Assembly (NCBI RefSeq): GCF_000970205.1
Contig: NZ_CP009512.1
Coordinates: forward strand, 124,001-188,000
Direction: 5' to 3'
Source of the DNA: Methanosarcina mazei S-6
GTDB lineage: Archaea; Halobacteriota; Methanosarcinia; Methanosarcinales; Methanosarcinaceae
Length of the DNA stretch: 64,000 nt
Part shown: in pieces, positions 8,679-18,289 of the stretch
Layout of the letters: every line of letters starts with the position of its first letter
How positions within the stretch are numbered: position 1 is the first letter of the stretch
Notes under the pieces: generated by a model
Databases searched by the model: none
What the model saw: only the letters and a program-made list of their open reading frames with translations
Told to the model about the DNA's origin: nothing
Translations under genes and position numbers: made by a program

Positions 8679-8971
8679 AAGTAAACATCTCTATGTTGAC
8701 TATTTATAGCTTTCTACCTCCTTGACTTTTTGAGCTTTTTCTTTGAAGATTTTTTTCTCTCTGGTAGAAAATTTGTAGTATTTTACATGATTGTTTGATG
8801 ATCTGGCCATAAAATATATATTGGAAAAGACTATACTTGATTTTAAAGTAAGATTATTAATCGGATAATATATAAATATATGATATATTTAGGTGCAAAA
8901 TATACAATCTTGGAATTAAATGAGGCATTCTATATGGAAAGAAGACAATTCTGAATGGAAATTTAGAAATT
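8679..8971. other. AT-rich promoter region of the HTH/DUF1673 operon
   Basis: Strongly AT-rich, with several TATA-like stretches (around 8810-8822 and 8865-8890). It separates the minus-strand HTH gene from a plus-strand pseudogene. No gene is supported here. Confidence 0.5.
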
Positions 8972-9200
8972 ATGTTTCTTTCTGAAGACTTCAGAAAACT
9001 GGTGCAGGCTCTCTCCAGTGCGACTTCAATACAAATCCTCCAGCTTCTGAAAACCGAACATGTCAACAGGTGAAATTGCAGAAAAGCTCAGTCTGGGCTT
9101 GAATACTTTTGAATATAATCTGAATCCCCTCTTAAGTTGACTTGATAAGGGTTTCAGAGACAAATGGGGTCAGAGACCGGAAAAAAAGACCTGCGAGGCA
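8972..9200 (+). pseudogene. Decayed ArsR-like winged-HTH regulator
   Basis: Three short stretches in different frames read like one winged HTH protein. From ATG 8972: MFLSEDFRKLVQALSSATS, then IQILQLLKTEH and a stop. From 9060 in another frame: MSTGEIAEKLSLGLNTFEY and NLNPLL, then a stop. From about 9141 in a third frame: DLIRVSETNG. The order and content match an ArsR-type domain (helix 'IQILQLLK', recognition helix 'STGEIAEKLSLGLNT', wing 'LIRVSE'). At least two frameshifts and a lost 3' part make it non-functional. An inert copy of this regulator family is the simplest reading. Confidence 0.65.
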
Positions 9201-9364
9201 GTTGAAATATAATAGTCCCTGTCCCTGTTTACAGAGATGTCCTCAGGGTATCAGTTATTGATAAGTTTCTTTGAATGGAGGAAGAAGATTTCTATATAAA
9301 TAACATTTATGATTTTTCTTTTGATTCAAATTTGATATGAGACTGAACAATAAGGCTGAATTTT

Positions 9365-9781
9365 ATGAGAAGCTTTCGAAGAAGTCTAATGCTCTGGATT
9401 TCCCTTATGGTACTGATACTTGTATCGCTGTTTGTAGTTGTTCCCTATATCCTGGTCGGGCCTCCTACTCCTCTTTTCTACGTCCGAAACCACGATGTCG
9501 GAGTTCACGAGCTCAGAGTAGAAGTCTGCGACTTAAAAAATAATTCCATACTCGATAAAACATACGAACTTTCAGCAGGAGAGGAAATCTATTATGCCAA
9601 ACCTTTCAGGTTCCTTGTTCCAGAGTTTGAAGGTGAGGGTTATACATTCGAATTTACACTTGATAACAGTTTTAAGGAAACACATAGTACGAACATTCAG
9701 CCCTGGAACACAGTTCACGTAGAACTATACTCTGATTATGAGGAAGGTCAACCTCTTCTAGTAGGAGAAATGACCGTCTAA
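9365..9781 (+). CDS. Secreted or membrane-anchored small beta protein
   Basis: 138 residues. A strong N-terminal hydrophobic segment (residues ~7-31, SLMLWISLMVLILVSLFVVV) after three Arg acts as signal or anchor. The rest (LFYVRNHDVGVHELRVEVCD ... WNTVHVELYSD) looks like a small extracellular beta sandwich with one Cys. No family recognised. Upstream lies the HTH pseudogene; downstream is a minisatellite. No strong Shine-Dalgarno is visible before ATG 9365. Confidence 0.7.
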   Translation: MRSFRRSLMLWISLMVLILVSLFVVVPYILVGPPTPLFYVRNHDVGVHELRVEVCDLKNNSILDKTYELSAGEEIYYAKPFRFLVPEFEGEGYTFEFTLDNSFKETHSTNIQPWNTVHVELYSDYEEGQPLLVGEMTV

Positions 9782-9878
9782 GGTCCATTTCAGGTTTGTT
9801 TCAGCAAATATAAGCATGTTTTTAAGGACTCTCCAACGCCCGAAAAAATTCAGATGAATAAAGGAATAAAACTTTGAT

Positions 9879-9982
9879 AGAAAAAATACGGATAGAAAAA
9901 CAGTGAATAAAATACGGATAGAAAAACAGTGAATAAAATATGGATAGAAAAACAGTGAAAAAAATATGAATAGAAAAACAGT
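9879..9982. repeat. Four tandem copies of a 26-bp A-rich repeat
   Basis: Units at 9879-9904, 9905-9930, 9931-9956 and 9957-9982, each ending tagaaaaacagt, with few mismatches. It sits in the convergent space between the 9365 gene and dapB. ORFs across it are low-complexity artefacts. Confidence 0.9.
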
Positions 9983-10047
9983 AAAAAAATGTGCAAAAAA
10001 ACATTGATAAAATTGTGTAAAAAATAGTGATAAAGTTAAGAAAAAAT

Positions 10048-10075
10048 GCTGACCTGAATAATTTCAGAGGTCAGC
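10048..10075 (-). terminator. Hairpin terminator after dapB
   Basis: Perfect 8-bp stem gctgacct/aggtcagc around a 12-nt loop. On the minus strand it lies just past the dapB stop and is followed by a run of six T, the layout of an intrinsic terminator for the rps17e-dapA-dapB transcript. Confidence 0.7.
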
Positions 10076-10108
10076 CTGCTTACAATTAATTATTTTTAAA
10101 TCCGGCCT

Positions 10109-10900
10109 TTACAGCCCGAGCACATCATCCATGGAATAAATTCCCGGTTCCTGTCCGCAGATCCATTCGGCTGCACGGACTGCGCCTTTGGCAAAGATCT
10201 GGCGGGAGTGAGCCATATGATGAATCTCTACCCTTTCGGAATTTCCTACGAAGAGGACGGTGTGGTCTCCGGTGATATCTCCGCCGCGCACTGCGTGGAT
10301 GCCTATTTCTTTTCCGCGGGGAGCGATTCCTTCTCTTCCGTATACGTACTCTTTGCCGCCCAGAGCCTCGCTAATTACATCAGCTGCGCGAAGAGCGGTC
10401 CCGCTTGGGGCATCTTTCTTCTGGTTGTGGTGAGCTTCGATGATTTCAATATCGTAATCTGCAAGATACTTTGCAGCTTCCCTGACTATCTTGAAAAAGA
10501 CGTTAACGCCTACGGAATAGTTTGGGGATATGACTGCACGTACCTGGTTTTTCCGGATAGCTTCCTCAATTACTGCTCGCTGTTCCGAAGTAATGCCGGT
10601 TGTCCCTATTATAAGGTTTACACCGCATCCTGCTGCGATCGGAGCGTTTACAATAGTTGCGCCTGCTGCAGTAAAATCTATAAGTACATCAGCCTGGGTC
10701 TTTTTCAGGACTGTCTCCAGGTCTTTGACATCTGAAATCTGGATTCCCAGGTTTCCTACATGAGCAAATTCCCCTGCATCCTTTCCTATATTCCCTATGT
10801 CAAATGCAGCTACAAGCTGCATATCCGTGGAACAGGTGATGTTTTCTATAATTAAGGAGCCCATCCTGCCACAAGCTCCGAGTACTGCTGCATTGATCAT
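10109..10900 (-). CDS. dapB: 4-hydroxy-tetrahydrodipicolinate reductase
   Basis: Reduces the DapA product with NAD(P)H on the route to diaminopimelate and lysine. 263 residues, normal length. The nucleotide-binding GACGRMG is at residues 8-14. The catalytic block EAHHNQKKDAPSGTA (~residues 155-169) carries the paired His and the Lys of the family. The start ATG overlaps the dapA stop by 4 nt, so the pair is coupled. Cytoplasmic. Confidence 0.97.
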   Translation of the reverse strand: MINAAVLGACGRMGSLIIENITCSTDMQLVAAFDIGNIGKDAGEFAHVGNLGIQISDVKDLETVLKKTQADVLIDFTAAGATIVNAPIAAGCGVNLIIGTTGITSEQRAVIEEAIRKNQVRAVISPNYSVGVNVFFKIVREAAKYLADYDIEIIEAHHNQKKDAPSGTALRAADVISEALGGKEYVYGREGIAPRGKEIGIHAVRGGDITGDHTVLFVGNSERVEIHHMAHSRQIFAKGAVRAAEWICGQEPGIYSMDDVLGL

Positions 10901-11772
10901 TCCATTACCCCCAGTTTTCTGAGTTCGTTGGCAAGCTTTGCCTGGTTGGCATCGCTGATGGGAGCCAGTGGAAGCCTCAGGTGTCCGCTTGCAAGCCCGA
11001 CAAGTTCTGCAGCTTTCTTCACAGGAATCGGGTTTGTCTCAAGGAAAAGGGCACGGATCAGCGGGGCTATCTCGAAATGCAGCTTTCTTGCAGTTTCGTA
11101 ATCTCCTTTGAGGGCTGCATTTACCATTCCTGACATTTTATCAGGCACAATGTTTGCAGCAACTGAAATGACTCCTCTGCCTCCCATTGAAATGATCGGA
11201 AGAGTTAGCCCGTCCTCGCCTGAGAGAACTACAAAGTCGTCATCCATAGTGTTCTCAAGGATCTGAGAAACTTTTGCTGCGTTCCCGCTGGCTTCCTTGA
11301 TACCCACGATGTTTTCTACCTTTGCAAGCTCGACAATCACGTCTACAGGCATATCCTGCCCTGTCTTGGAAGGGACATTGTAGAGGATCATGGGGATATC
11401 TACTGCCTCTGCAATCTTCTTAAAATGGGCAAGAAGACCTGCAGGATTTGGCTTATTATAATAAGGAGAAATAAGAAGTACACCGTCAACACCCGCATCT
11501 GCGGCGTGTTTTGTGAACTGGAGTGCTTCACCCGTATTGTTTGAACCTGTTCCTGCAATTACAGGAACTTTTGAGCACTCAACTGCAATGTCTATTACTT
11601 CTTCATGCTCTGCTGCAGAAAGGGTTGCCGATTCTCCGGTTGTGCCACAGGGCACTATTCCTGAAACCCCTCCCTCTTCAACAAACGCTATGTTCCTCTG
11701 TAAGCCTTCCCTGTCAATCCTGTCATCTTTCGTAAAAGGAGTGATCAGGGCAGGCATTGCTCCTTCAAACAT
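10897..11772 (-). CDS. dapA: 4-hydroxy-tetrahydrodipicolinate synthase
   Basis: Aldolase condensing pyruvate with aspartate semialdehyde, the branch point to lysine. 291 residues. Family motifs: ALITPF, CGTTGESATL (~residues 43-52), YNVPSKTG with the active-site Tyr, and NIVGIKEASG with the Schiff-base Lys. It lies between rps17e and dapB on the same strand, in a translation-plus-lysine operon. Confidence 0.97.
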   Translation of the reverse strand: MFEGAMPALITPFTKDDRIDREGLQRNIAFVEEGGVSGIVPCGTTGESATLSAAEHEEVIDIAVECSKVPVIAGTGSNNTGEALQFTKHAADAGVDGVLLISPYYNKPNPAGLLAHFKKIAEAVDIPMILYNVPSKTGQDMPVDVIVELAKVENIVGIKEASGNAAKVSQILENTMDDDFVVLSGEDGLTLPIISMGGRGVISVAANIVPDKMSGMVNAALKGDYETARKLHFEIAPLIRALFLETNPIPVKKAAELVGLASGHLRLPLAPISDANQAKLANELRKLGVME

Positions 11773-11825
11773 ATAGATATCCCTGCCTGTTTCCCGGAAA
11801 TTAGTTCTTTATCTATCCAGTACGA

Positions 11826-12366
<541 letters not shown>

Positions 12367-12735
12367 TTATTTTCTATCAGGAGCTGCCTTCTGACCATTT
12401 TTCCTTAACCTATTAGCCCTCCTGTAATCAGTTTTCCCAAGAAAACGGTCAAGAGTTCCGGCATTTGTGAAAACAGGCTCTCTTACTCCTTTACGGTTGA
12501 TATAAAGTCCTAATAATACAATAAGCAGACCAATTTCTGGTTTTGCTTCAATGCTAATCGCCCCTATAAGAATCAGGGAAGAAGCTGCAAGCCCTTTCAG
12601 GGCACCTTTCCTGTAAGAAATATAGCCTGTCCTTTTAAAAATCCGGATATCCCGGATTGTCAGGAATAAGACTACAAAATAGGCAAGCATTGCAATTTCC
12701 AGGTACATTCTTTTCTCCAATTTTTGGTTTTGCAT
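12367..12735 (-). CDS. Small three-helix membrane protein
   Basis: 122 residues. Hydrophobic segments at ~10-28, ~47-64 and ~66-82, with basic loops, and a basic C-terminal tail (DYRRANRLRKNGQKAAPDRK). By the positive-inside rule the tail is cytoplasmic. An internal ATG at residue 10 (MYLEIAML) is an alternative start. Family not recognised. Confidence 0.65.
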   Translation of the reverse strand: MQNQKLEKRMYLEIAMLAYFVVLFLTIRDIRIFKRTGYISYRKGALKGLAASSLILIGAISIEAKPEIGLLIVLLGLYINRKGVREPVFTNAGTLDRFLGKTDYRRANRLRKNGQKAAPDRK

Positions 12736-13168
12736 TTCCTGCTACTTTAAATGCCTATTTTCCAGAATATTTCTCTATAATCGGATAAATCAGGATAACA
12801 GGTTTAAAGAGCAGGTGCAGGGTTGGGATTATTATATGATTTCTTGATACGCAATATAGCTGTGATATTGCATGCGAATAATTGTGGTACTGGCGAATGT
12901 ATTGCCGGATATTGCCAGCGAGTATTATTCTCAGCGTATGAATTAAGTATGAATTAATAGTGAACAGGAATGCATATATATAATATTTAATTTTCGGATA
13001 ATATTTTTAAAATCAGGTATCCCAGATAATATATAAAACCAGCAGGTCTGGTTTTTCTATTACTCCTCTTTTCATCAAAAAGACGATAAACTGTGTTTTT
13101 TAACCCCGAGAAAAGTTCTAAAATCTTTTATTACCGGTTCTAAAAGATCTGGTTTTATCTGGAAAATT
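12736..13168. other. Intergenic region, nothing recognised
   Basis: 433 bp of AT-rich sequence between two minus-strand genes. There are short internal echoes of gatattgc/gaatta but no clear tandem array, hairpin or ORF. It presumably carries the promoter of the 12367 gene. Confidence 0.45.
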
Positions 13169-13933
13169 TCACAGCATTCCAGGATCAAGAATCCCGCTGA
13201 GGAGCAGAATCCCGAGGAAAACCGGCTGGTGAATAAAGTATATTGATAGGGAATGTTTTCCGATCCAGGAAAAGGGCTTCTGAAGCAGGAACTTGTCGGC
13301 GTCAGGCACTTTAAACTGCCTGCTCCCGTTTTTATACAGGGAGTTCCCAAGGAAAATCCCTGTGAGGAGTACTCCAAACCAGGGAAATACAGGGAAATAA
13401 TCCAGGGTTACAAAACCTTCGGGCCTTAAGCCCAGCCAGAGAAGAGCGGAAAAACCGAAAGTCCTGTCTTTGAGATAGAACCCTGCAAGAACAAAAAGCA
13501 GACCGAAGAACAGGTTTTCTTTTCCGTACTTCAAAAAAGGGTAGGCAAGCACCGCCGATAGTCCGAAAAAATGCAGGATCCCAAACAGAATATACTGCCC
13601 TGGGAAAAAAATCCAGGTAATTACTGTGATTACAAGTCCCATCGAAAATAGCCTTAACCCTCTTTCAAGGTATCTGGTAAAATTCTCAGCAGGCTTTCCT
13701 GAAGACCTGCTCCGGAGAGCTCTTGACCGGCTTATGGAAAGGGCAGTTCCCGATATCAGGATGAAAAGAAAAGCTGCACCTCTTCCTGTATAAAAAAAAG
13801 TACCGGACCTTAATTCTATATCGGCAAGCCCAAAAAAATCCAGGTCGTAAAGAAAGTGATATGCGAGCATCAATATTATGGCTAAGCCCCGCAGACAATC
13901 AATTTCCCAGAAGCGGCCTGAACGCTTTTCCAT
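13169..13933 (-). CDS. DUF1624 / HGSNAT-like membrane acyltransferase
   Basis: 254 residues. The opening RFWEIDCLRGLAIILMLAYHFLYDLDFF (residues ~7-35) is the hallmark of the DUF1624/heparan-alpha-glucosaminide N-acetyltransferase family: an Asp, an Arg and a membrane-embedded His at the end of helix 1. Seven or eight membrane segments follow, with IGKHSLSIYFIHQPVF near the C-terminus. The family moves acyl groups across or at the membrane onto sugars; the substrate here is unknown. It neighbours surface-protein genes, so envelope modification is plausible. Confidence 0.85.
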   Translation of the reverse strand: MEKRSGRFWEIDCLRGLAIILMLAYHFLYDLDFFGLADIELRSGTFFYTGRGAAFLFILISGTALSISRSRALRSRSSGKPAENFTRYLERGLRLFSMGLVITVITWIFFPGQYILFGILHFFGLSAVLAYPFLKYGKENLFFGLLFVLAGFYLKDRTFGFSALLWLGLRPEGFVTLDYFPVFPWFGVLLTGIFLGNSLYKNGSRQFKVPDADKFLLQKPFSWIGKHSLSIYFIHQPVFLGILLLSGILDPGML

Positions 13934-14048
13934 AGATCTTTCTCCAAACTGCCTGAATCCTGTTAATAAAACATTTTGCTTTCCTTTAAAGAAAGCAGTG
14001 TTTTATATAATCTGCGGGGCACAGGGGCAGCAGGGGATAAAAATATTT

Positions 14049-14906
14049 TTACTTTTTTCTTTTAATTACCTGTAAACATCCGAATCCTGCCAGGGCTCCG
14101 GCAAGCAGATAAAAGAAATTGGAGGCCTGGTTGTTGTAATGTCCCTGATTTTTTTGCTCTTTTTCAAGCCCTTTTGAAGGGACTTCTCCTGCAATTGCAG
14201 CCTCAGAATTATCTTCGTCCCATGAACTTTCAGCCAGGTAAATGCTGCGTTTTTCCTCATTTTCCACGTTCACAGGTTCAGAGGTTTTTTCTTTTGCATC
14301 AAGTATGATTTCCCTTTCCGAATTTCCCACTCTGACCTCAAGCTTGCCTGAAGGAACCGACTCCGTTCTGTATATATAATTGAATTTTCCGTCTTTTCCA
14401 GCTTTCAATTTCTGGACTGATGTAACCTTCAGGTTAACACCCGAGGCTCCTTCTTCTGCCGCGCCTTCTACCCTTATCTTATACTTTCCAGGAGATACCC
14501 CGGAAAAGGACACGGTAGCGGTCCCATCTTCCGCCCGGGTAGCTTCTGTTTTTGAGAGAACCATTTTCATTTTTACTTTAAGGCTCTCTACTCCTTCTGT
14601 CCTTATAGTTAAGAGATTATTAAAATTGAGAACCTCGATGTTTTCTAACTCGTAAGTGTACTCTCCAAGGTAAACTGGAATTGTCTTTTCAAAAGAAATT
14701 GAAACTCCCACCTCTTCTTCAGGTGAGGCAAGTCCGCTGATTATTATTGTATCCCCTTTCTCCGGGTTTTCAGGGGTTACTCCCCACTCTACTATCTCAG
14801 CATTTGCAGAATGAGTCAGACACCCGAAAAAGAGAGAAAGTGTGATTAATAAGCAGAAAAGGAGCTTTAATCCAGTCCTGTTCAATTTGAGCAGCTCGGA
14901 TCCCAT
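14049..14906 (-). CDS. Secreted, C-terminally anchored surface protein
   Basis: 285 residues from the ATG at 14906, chosen because GGGAGGG lies 5 nt upstream; a longer frame starts at 14966. Signal peptide ~1-37 ending SANA. The mature part is beta-rich, opening with E-W-x-V-T-P-E-N-P-x-K-G-D-T, a pattern shared with the paralogues at 20284 and 52144. A short acidic linker leads to a C-terminal membrane helix (FFYLLAGALAGFGCL) and basic tail KRKK. It is last in a run DUF1616-CPBP-this gene. Function unknown; a wall-associated adhesin or structural role is inference. Confidence 0.8.
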   Translation of the reverse strand: MGSELLKLNRTGLKLLFCLLITLSLFFGCLTHSANAEIVEWGVTPENPEKGDTIIISGLASPEEEVGVSISFEKTIPVYLGEYTYELENIEVLNFNNLLTIRTEGVESLKVKMKMVLSKTEATRAEDGTATVSFSGVSPGKYKIRVEGAAEEGASGVNLKVTSVQKLKAGKDGKFNYIYRTESVPSGKLEVRVGNSEREIILDAKEKTSEPVNVENEEKRSIYLAESSWDEDNSEAAIAGEVPSKGLEKEQKNQGHYNNQASNFFYLLAGALAGFGCLQVIKRKK

Positions 14907-14999
14907 AAATTCCCTCCCCGGTTTAACCTTCGCCAGTTTGTTTAATTTGTATAATCTGCTCAGCACGGCTTTTTTTATTTTCTCAACCGGCTTCTATTT

Positions 15000-15875
15000 T
15001 TATACCAGACCCAGTCCCGGACCCAGGTGCGGAATTATCCCGAATAAGAATATATTTATGAAACCGTGAATCATTACAACGAGAGGAAGGCTTTTCGTTC
15101 TGTAAAAGAAATACCCGAGAATACCTCCTGCAAGAAAAGTATATACTATTTCGTAAAAAGTACCATAACTCGAGTGCATTACCCCAAACAGAAGACTTGC
15201 AAGCAGGACTCCTCCTGCAGGTCCTAAAAACTCTTCCAGCCTTGTCTGGATAATTCCCCTGAAAATGAGTTCTTCAATCAGGCCTACTATAAAAATCATT
15301 ATAATTGTAAGTTGAAGAAGGTTAAAAAATGAAAGGTCCGGGATAAGCGGTCTTGTCTGTACGATCAAATACTCCGCCTCTGCAAAAATCAAACCTGCGA
15401 GCAGAGAAAAAGGCAGATAAAGCCCCATTTTCCTGAGCAAATCCATTTTTCCTTCTTTTGGAATTTCCTGATACACAGATACAATTGTTATAGGGATTGT
15501 CATGGGCAAATACATGAATACGAATGAGTAAATATTGGCTTCAAAGAATATAGGCATTGAAAGGTTTACCAGCCGAAGAACTGGCAGGAGTATTAATGCC
15601 TGGTAAACCTTGCGTGTCTCCAGTTTTTTTGAGGCTATTATTGAAAGTGAAAGGATGATAAGAAGCAGTGTATAGGTGGCAGCGGCTTCTTTTATTCTTC
15701 CGGTAAATATCAGCAACTCGGCAAAGGCGATAGCAATAACAGGAGCTCCTGCAGAAAATATCTTTTGTAAATATCCGGTTTTTTCACTGGTCTGTATTTT
15801 GAACATTTTCCCAAACTCCGGCAAAGAGATCTGCCCTGCCTCACGTTCAGAAGAAGGATAGTCTGAAGACGCCAT
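15000..15875 (-). CDS. CPBP-family intramembrane glutamic protease
   Basis: 291 residues, about eight membrane segments. All catalytic-type motifs of the CPBP (Abi/Rce1-like) family are present: E201-E202-x3-R206, F230-x3-H234 and H270-x3-N274. Such proteins cleave substrates within the membrane (Rce1 type) or give bacteriocin immunity in some bacteria. It lies 2 nt downstream of a DUF1616 gene and just upstream of a surface-protein gene. The same numbering of catalytic residues occurs in the 62463 copy. Confidence 0.9.
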   Translation of the reverse strand: MASSDYPSSEREAGQISLPEFGKMFKIQTSEKTGYLQKIFSAGAPVIAIAFAELLIFTGRIKEAAATYTLLLIILSLSIIASKKLETRKVYQALILLPVLRLVNLSMPIFFEANIYSFVFMYLPMTIPITIVSVYQEIPKEGKMDLLRKMGLYLPFSLLAGLIFAEAEYLIVQTRPLIPDLSFFNLLQLTIIMIFIVGLIEELIFRGIIQTRLEEFLGPAGGVLLASLLFGVMHSSYGTFYEIVYTFLAGGILGYFFYRTKSLPLVVMIHGFINIFLFGIIPHLGPGLGLV

Positions 15876-15877
15876 CT

Positions 15878-16765
15878 TCAGGTCTCCTTTGTGACATTTA
15901 TCCAGAGGTGCGTATTCCTGTAAGGTATACTCTTTTCGGTTTCGTTAAAAAGCAGAAACTCCAGTTTCATGTTATTCCCCTCAACAGACGGGGTAAAAGT
16001 GACTGGCTCTTCCAATGATTCGTTGTGTCCAAGGCTGATGTATTTCTGGTCTTCTGGAAGGGGCAGGGAGTGATTTTCGAGCCTGACTTCCATTGTATAA
16101 TCCACGTTTCTGTGCTCATGGTTCTTTACCCCTACAATAACCGTTCCGCTGTTTCCCTGTGTGTATTCTGTCGGGTAGTTCTCAGCCACCCTATCAGGAC
16201 CCAGGATGTAAAATTCAGTGAATGGCTCTTCTCCTCTGGGATTTCCTATGACATACGCAAGGCTGCCAAGGGAAGCCAGTATGGAAATTATCAGCAAGGC
16301 TGCAAAGGCTTTGCTGGTCCCGTATCCGATCTCTTCAAGGATTTCTGTTTTCAGTGTGGAGGTAAAAGTTTCACCTGTAATATTGAAAGCTTCAGTTTCA
16401 GGTAACCTGGATCTTCTATAGTATGCTGCCCCACAGCTGAGAAGAGTAAAAGCTGAAAGTCCTGCGAGTACAGGAATTTCCCTGATCCCCCAGGAAGTAT
16501 AGTTCATTCCAAATCCCATAAGCGGGGTTATTGCGATACTTAACCCTAAAGAGAGAAGTGCTCTTTCAATTCCTTCCAGATCCTTTTTTGCAGGCAAAAG
16601 AGCTGCGGTCAGTGCATATCCCGGCAGGAATAGAACCAGAAGGAGTCCGAGGACTGTGCGCAGAAAGCTTCCGCTGAGTGGGGGCACAAGTACAAAGATA
16701 TCAGTAAGGACCACAAGAGCTGCTACAATCAGCAGATCAAGAGAAAATTGTCTGTTCCCGGTCAT
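15878..16765 (-). CDS. DUF1616 membrane protein
   Basis: 295 residues from ATG 16765, the same length as the 25836 paralogue; a GTG three codons upstream is possible. Four helices (~10-30, ~33-55, ~68-88, ~95-115: LLLVLFLPGYALTAALLPAK, LSLGLSIAITPLMGFGMNYT) form the DUF1616 core. A fifth helix (~150-172) leads to an extracellular beta domain starting FTEFYILGP with NHEHRNVDYTMEVRLEN. Function unknown; always paired here with a CPBP protease. Confidence 0.87.
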   Translation of the reverse strand: MTGNRQFSLDLLIVAALVVLTDIFVLVPPLSGSFLRTVLGLLLVLFLPGYALTAALLPAKKDLEGIERALLSLGLSIAITPLMGFGMNYTSWGIREIPVLAGLSAFTLLSCGAAYYRRSRLPETEAFNITGETFTSTLKTEILEEIGYGTSKAFAALLIISILASLGSLAYVIGNPRGEEPFTEFYILGPDRVAENYPTEYTQGNSGTVIVGVKNHEHRNVDYTMEVRLENHSLPLPEDQKYISLGHNESLEEPVTFTPSVEGNNMKLEFLLFNETEKSIPYRNTHLWINVTKET

Positions 16766-16774
16766 TTTTATCAC

Positions 16775-17309
16775 TGTGGAAATATTTAGTAATCTCTCTT
16801 CCTACAATTTATACTTATGTAAGCTTTCTGGCGACATCCTCTTTTTCAAAATCTTTTTGTATTTATTTATACACTCCTCTTCTACTTATTATATCTTTTC
16901 TGAATTTTTTACCTTACCAACAAAGTCCAGATTCAGATATTGCTGCAGAAGATTGGAGAATTTAAAAAGGAAATTTCAAGGTGCGGTTACACGCAATTCT
17001 TTACTTAAAATTCTAACTAAGTTTCAACTCGAAATTGTAGTTTAGAAAGTTATCCCGCCCCGATAGCTATACAGCAAAAACCTTAATAAACTTATGAGGT
17101 CCTAAAAGCTTTTATAGTTCTGGAACCCTGATTCCCAATTTTTTAATTCCCCTGTACCCATAAGGCTTCTTTCTATGAAAAATTTTCCCCTCTGAAGGAA
17201 CTTCCTTCTGATTACTATCCGTTTTTTCTATTTCTATTAATATTTTTTAATTCTATTTTTCAGGCCTGCATAGAAAATTTTATTTTATACTTTTCCCTTT
17301 TCTCGAAGC
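16775..17309. other. Divergent promoter region
   Basis: About 535 bp between the minus-strand DUF1616 gene and the plus-strand epimerase. A TATA-like tttatac at about 17284-17290 lies only ~20 nt before the epimerase ATG, so that transcript may have almost no leader. No gene is seen. Confidence 0.5.
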
Positions 17310-18206
17310 ATGAAAGTGCTGATTACAGGAGGAGCAGGTTTCATAGGCTCCCATATAGCTGAGTATTTTGCAGAAGCAGGCCATAGTGTAAGAATTCTTG
17401 ACAATTTCGCTACCGGTTTTTCTAAAAATATCCCTCAGCACAAAAATGTCGAATTTATTCAGGGGGATATATGTGATCCTTCTTCGGTCGAAAAGGCTAT
17501 CTCAGGTATGGACTGCGTTTTTAATGAAGCTGCCCTTGTATCAGTGCCGCTTAGCTGTGAAAAACCAGTCGAGGCTTTTCGGATAAATACTTTGGGAACG
17601 CTTAATGTATTGCAGGCATGCGTGAGGGAAGGAGTCGAAAAGTTTGTAACAGCATCTTCAGCTGCAGTTTACGGGAACAATCCTGTCCTCCCTAAAAGTG
17701 AAGGCATGTATCCGGAGCCAGCTTCACCTTACGCGATCTCCAAACTTGACGGGGAATTCCTGGCAAAGATGTTTTACGAAGAACATGGGCTCAGGACTAC
17801 CTGTTTACGTTACTTTAATGTCTATGGGCCTCGCCAGGACCCAAAGTCTCCATATGCAGCTGTAATCCCCATTTTCCTTGAAAAGGCAAAAGCAGGAAAA
17901 GACCTTGTTATTCATGGCGACGGACTTCAGAGCAGGGATTTTGTACATGTCAGGGATGTTGTCAGGGCAAATGTAGCAGCTCTTGAAAATGGAGACGGCC
18001 AGGTATTCAATGTGGCTATGGGGAAAAGTGTAACAGTCCTGGAGCTGGCCGAGAAGATTGTTGAACTTACCGGCTCCTCAAGCAGGATCGTACATGTCGG
18101 GTCAAGGGCAGGAGATGTTCGGGACTCAAGGGCAGATGTCTCAAAAATTTCAGGCTGGTGGAAAGGCGAGATCGAACTGGAAGAAGGATTAAAAAGCCTT
18201 ATTTAA
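17310..18206 (+). CDS. NAD-dependent sugar-nucleotide epimerase (GalE-like SDR)
   Basis: 298 residues. Rossmann motif GGAGFIGSH at 7-15, catalytic Ser block SSAAVYG (~117-123) and Y-x3-K (YAISK, ~142-146), then CLRYFNVYGPRQ and a QSRDFVHVRDV substrate loop. This is the extended SDR pattern of UDP-glucose/UDP-GlcNAc 4-epimerases. It should supply UDP-galactose-type donors for surface glycans. Slightly short for GalE, as is common in archaea. It sits alone on the plus strand between envelope genes. Confidence 0.9.
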   Translation: MKVLITGGAGFIGSHIAEYFAEAGHSVRILDNFATGFSKNIPQHKNVEFIQGDICDPSSVEKAISGMDCVFNEAALVSVPLSCEKPVEAFRINTLGTLNVLQACVREGVEKFVTASSAAVYGNNPVLPKSEGMYPEPASPYAISKLDGEFLAKMFYEEHGLRTTCLRYFNVYGPRQDPKSPYAAVIPIFLEKAKAGKDLVIHGDGLQSRDFVHVRDVVRANVAALENGDGQVFNVAMGKSVTVLELAEKIVELTGSSSRIVHVGSRAGDVRDSRADVSKISGWWKGEIELEEGLKSLI

Positions 18207-18269
18207 ATGTAAAAGGCAGGTTTTTAATAGAAATGCTGTTAGCTGGCTAATTTAAAAAATAGAATTAAA

Positions 18270-18288
18270 CAGGAGATATTATCTCCTG
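18270..18288. terminator. Palindromic terminator between convergent genes
   Basis: Perfect stem caggagat/atctcctg with a 3-nt loop, immediately past the stop of the minus-strand surface protein and 63 bp past the plus-strand epimerase. On the minus strand it is followed by a T-rich stretch. It could serve both genes. Confidence 0.6.
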
Positions 18289-18289
18289 C

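Noticed and set aside
9879-9982. Possible CRISPR repeats
   Set aside because: No unique spacers between units; simple tandem repeat.
9822-10004. 60-codon minus-strand Phe/Tyr-rich frame
   Set aside because: It is the 26-bp repeat read in one frame.
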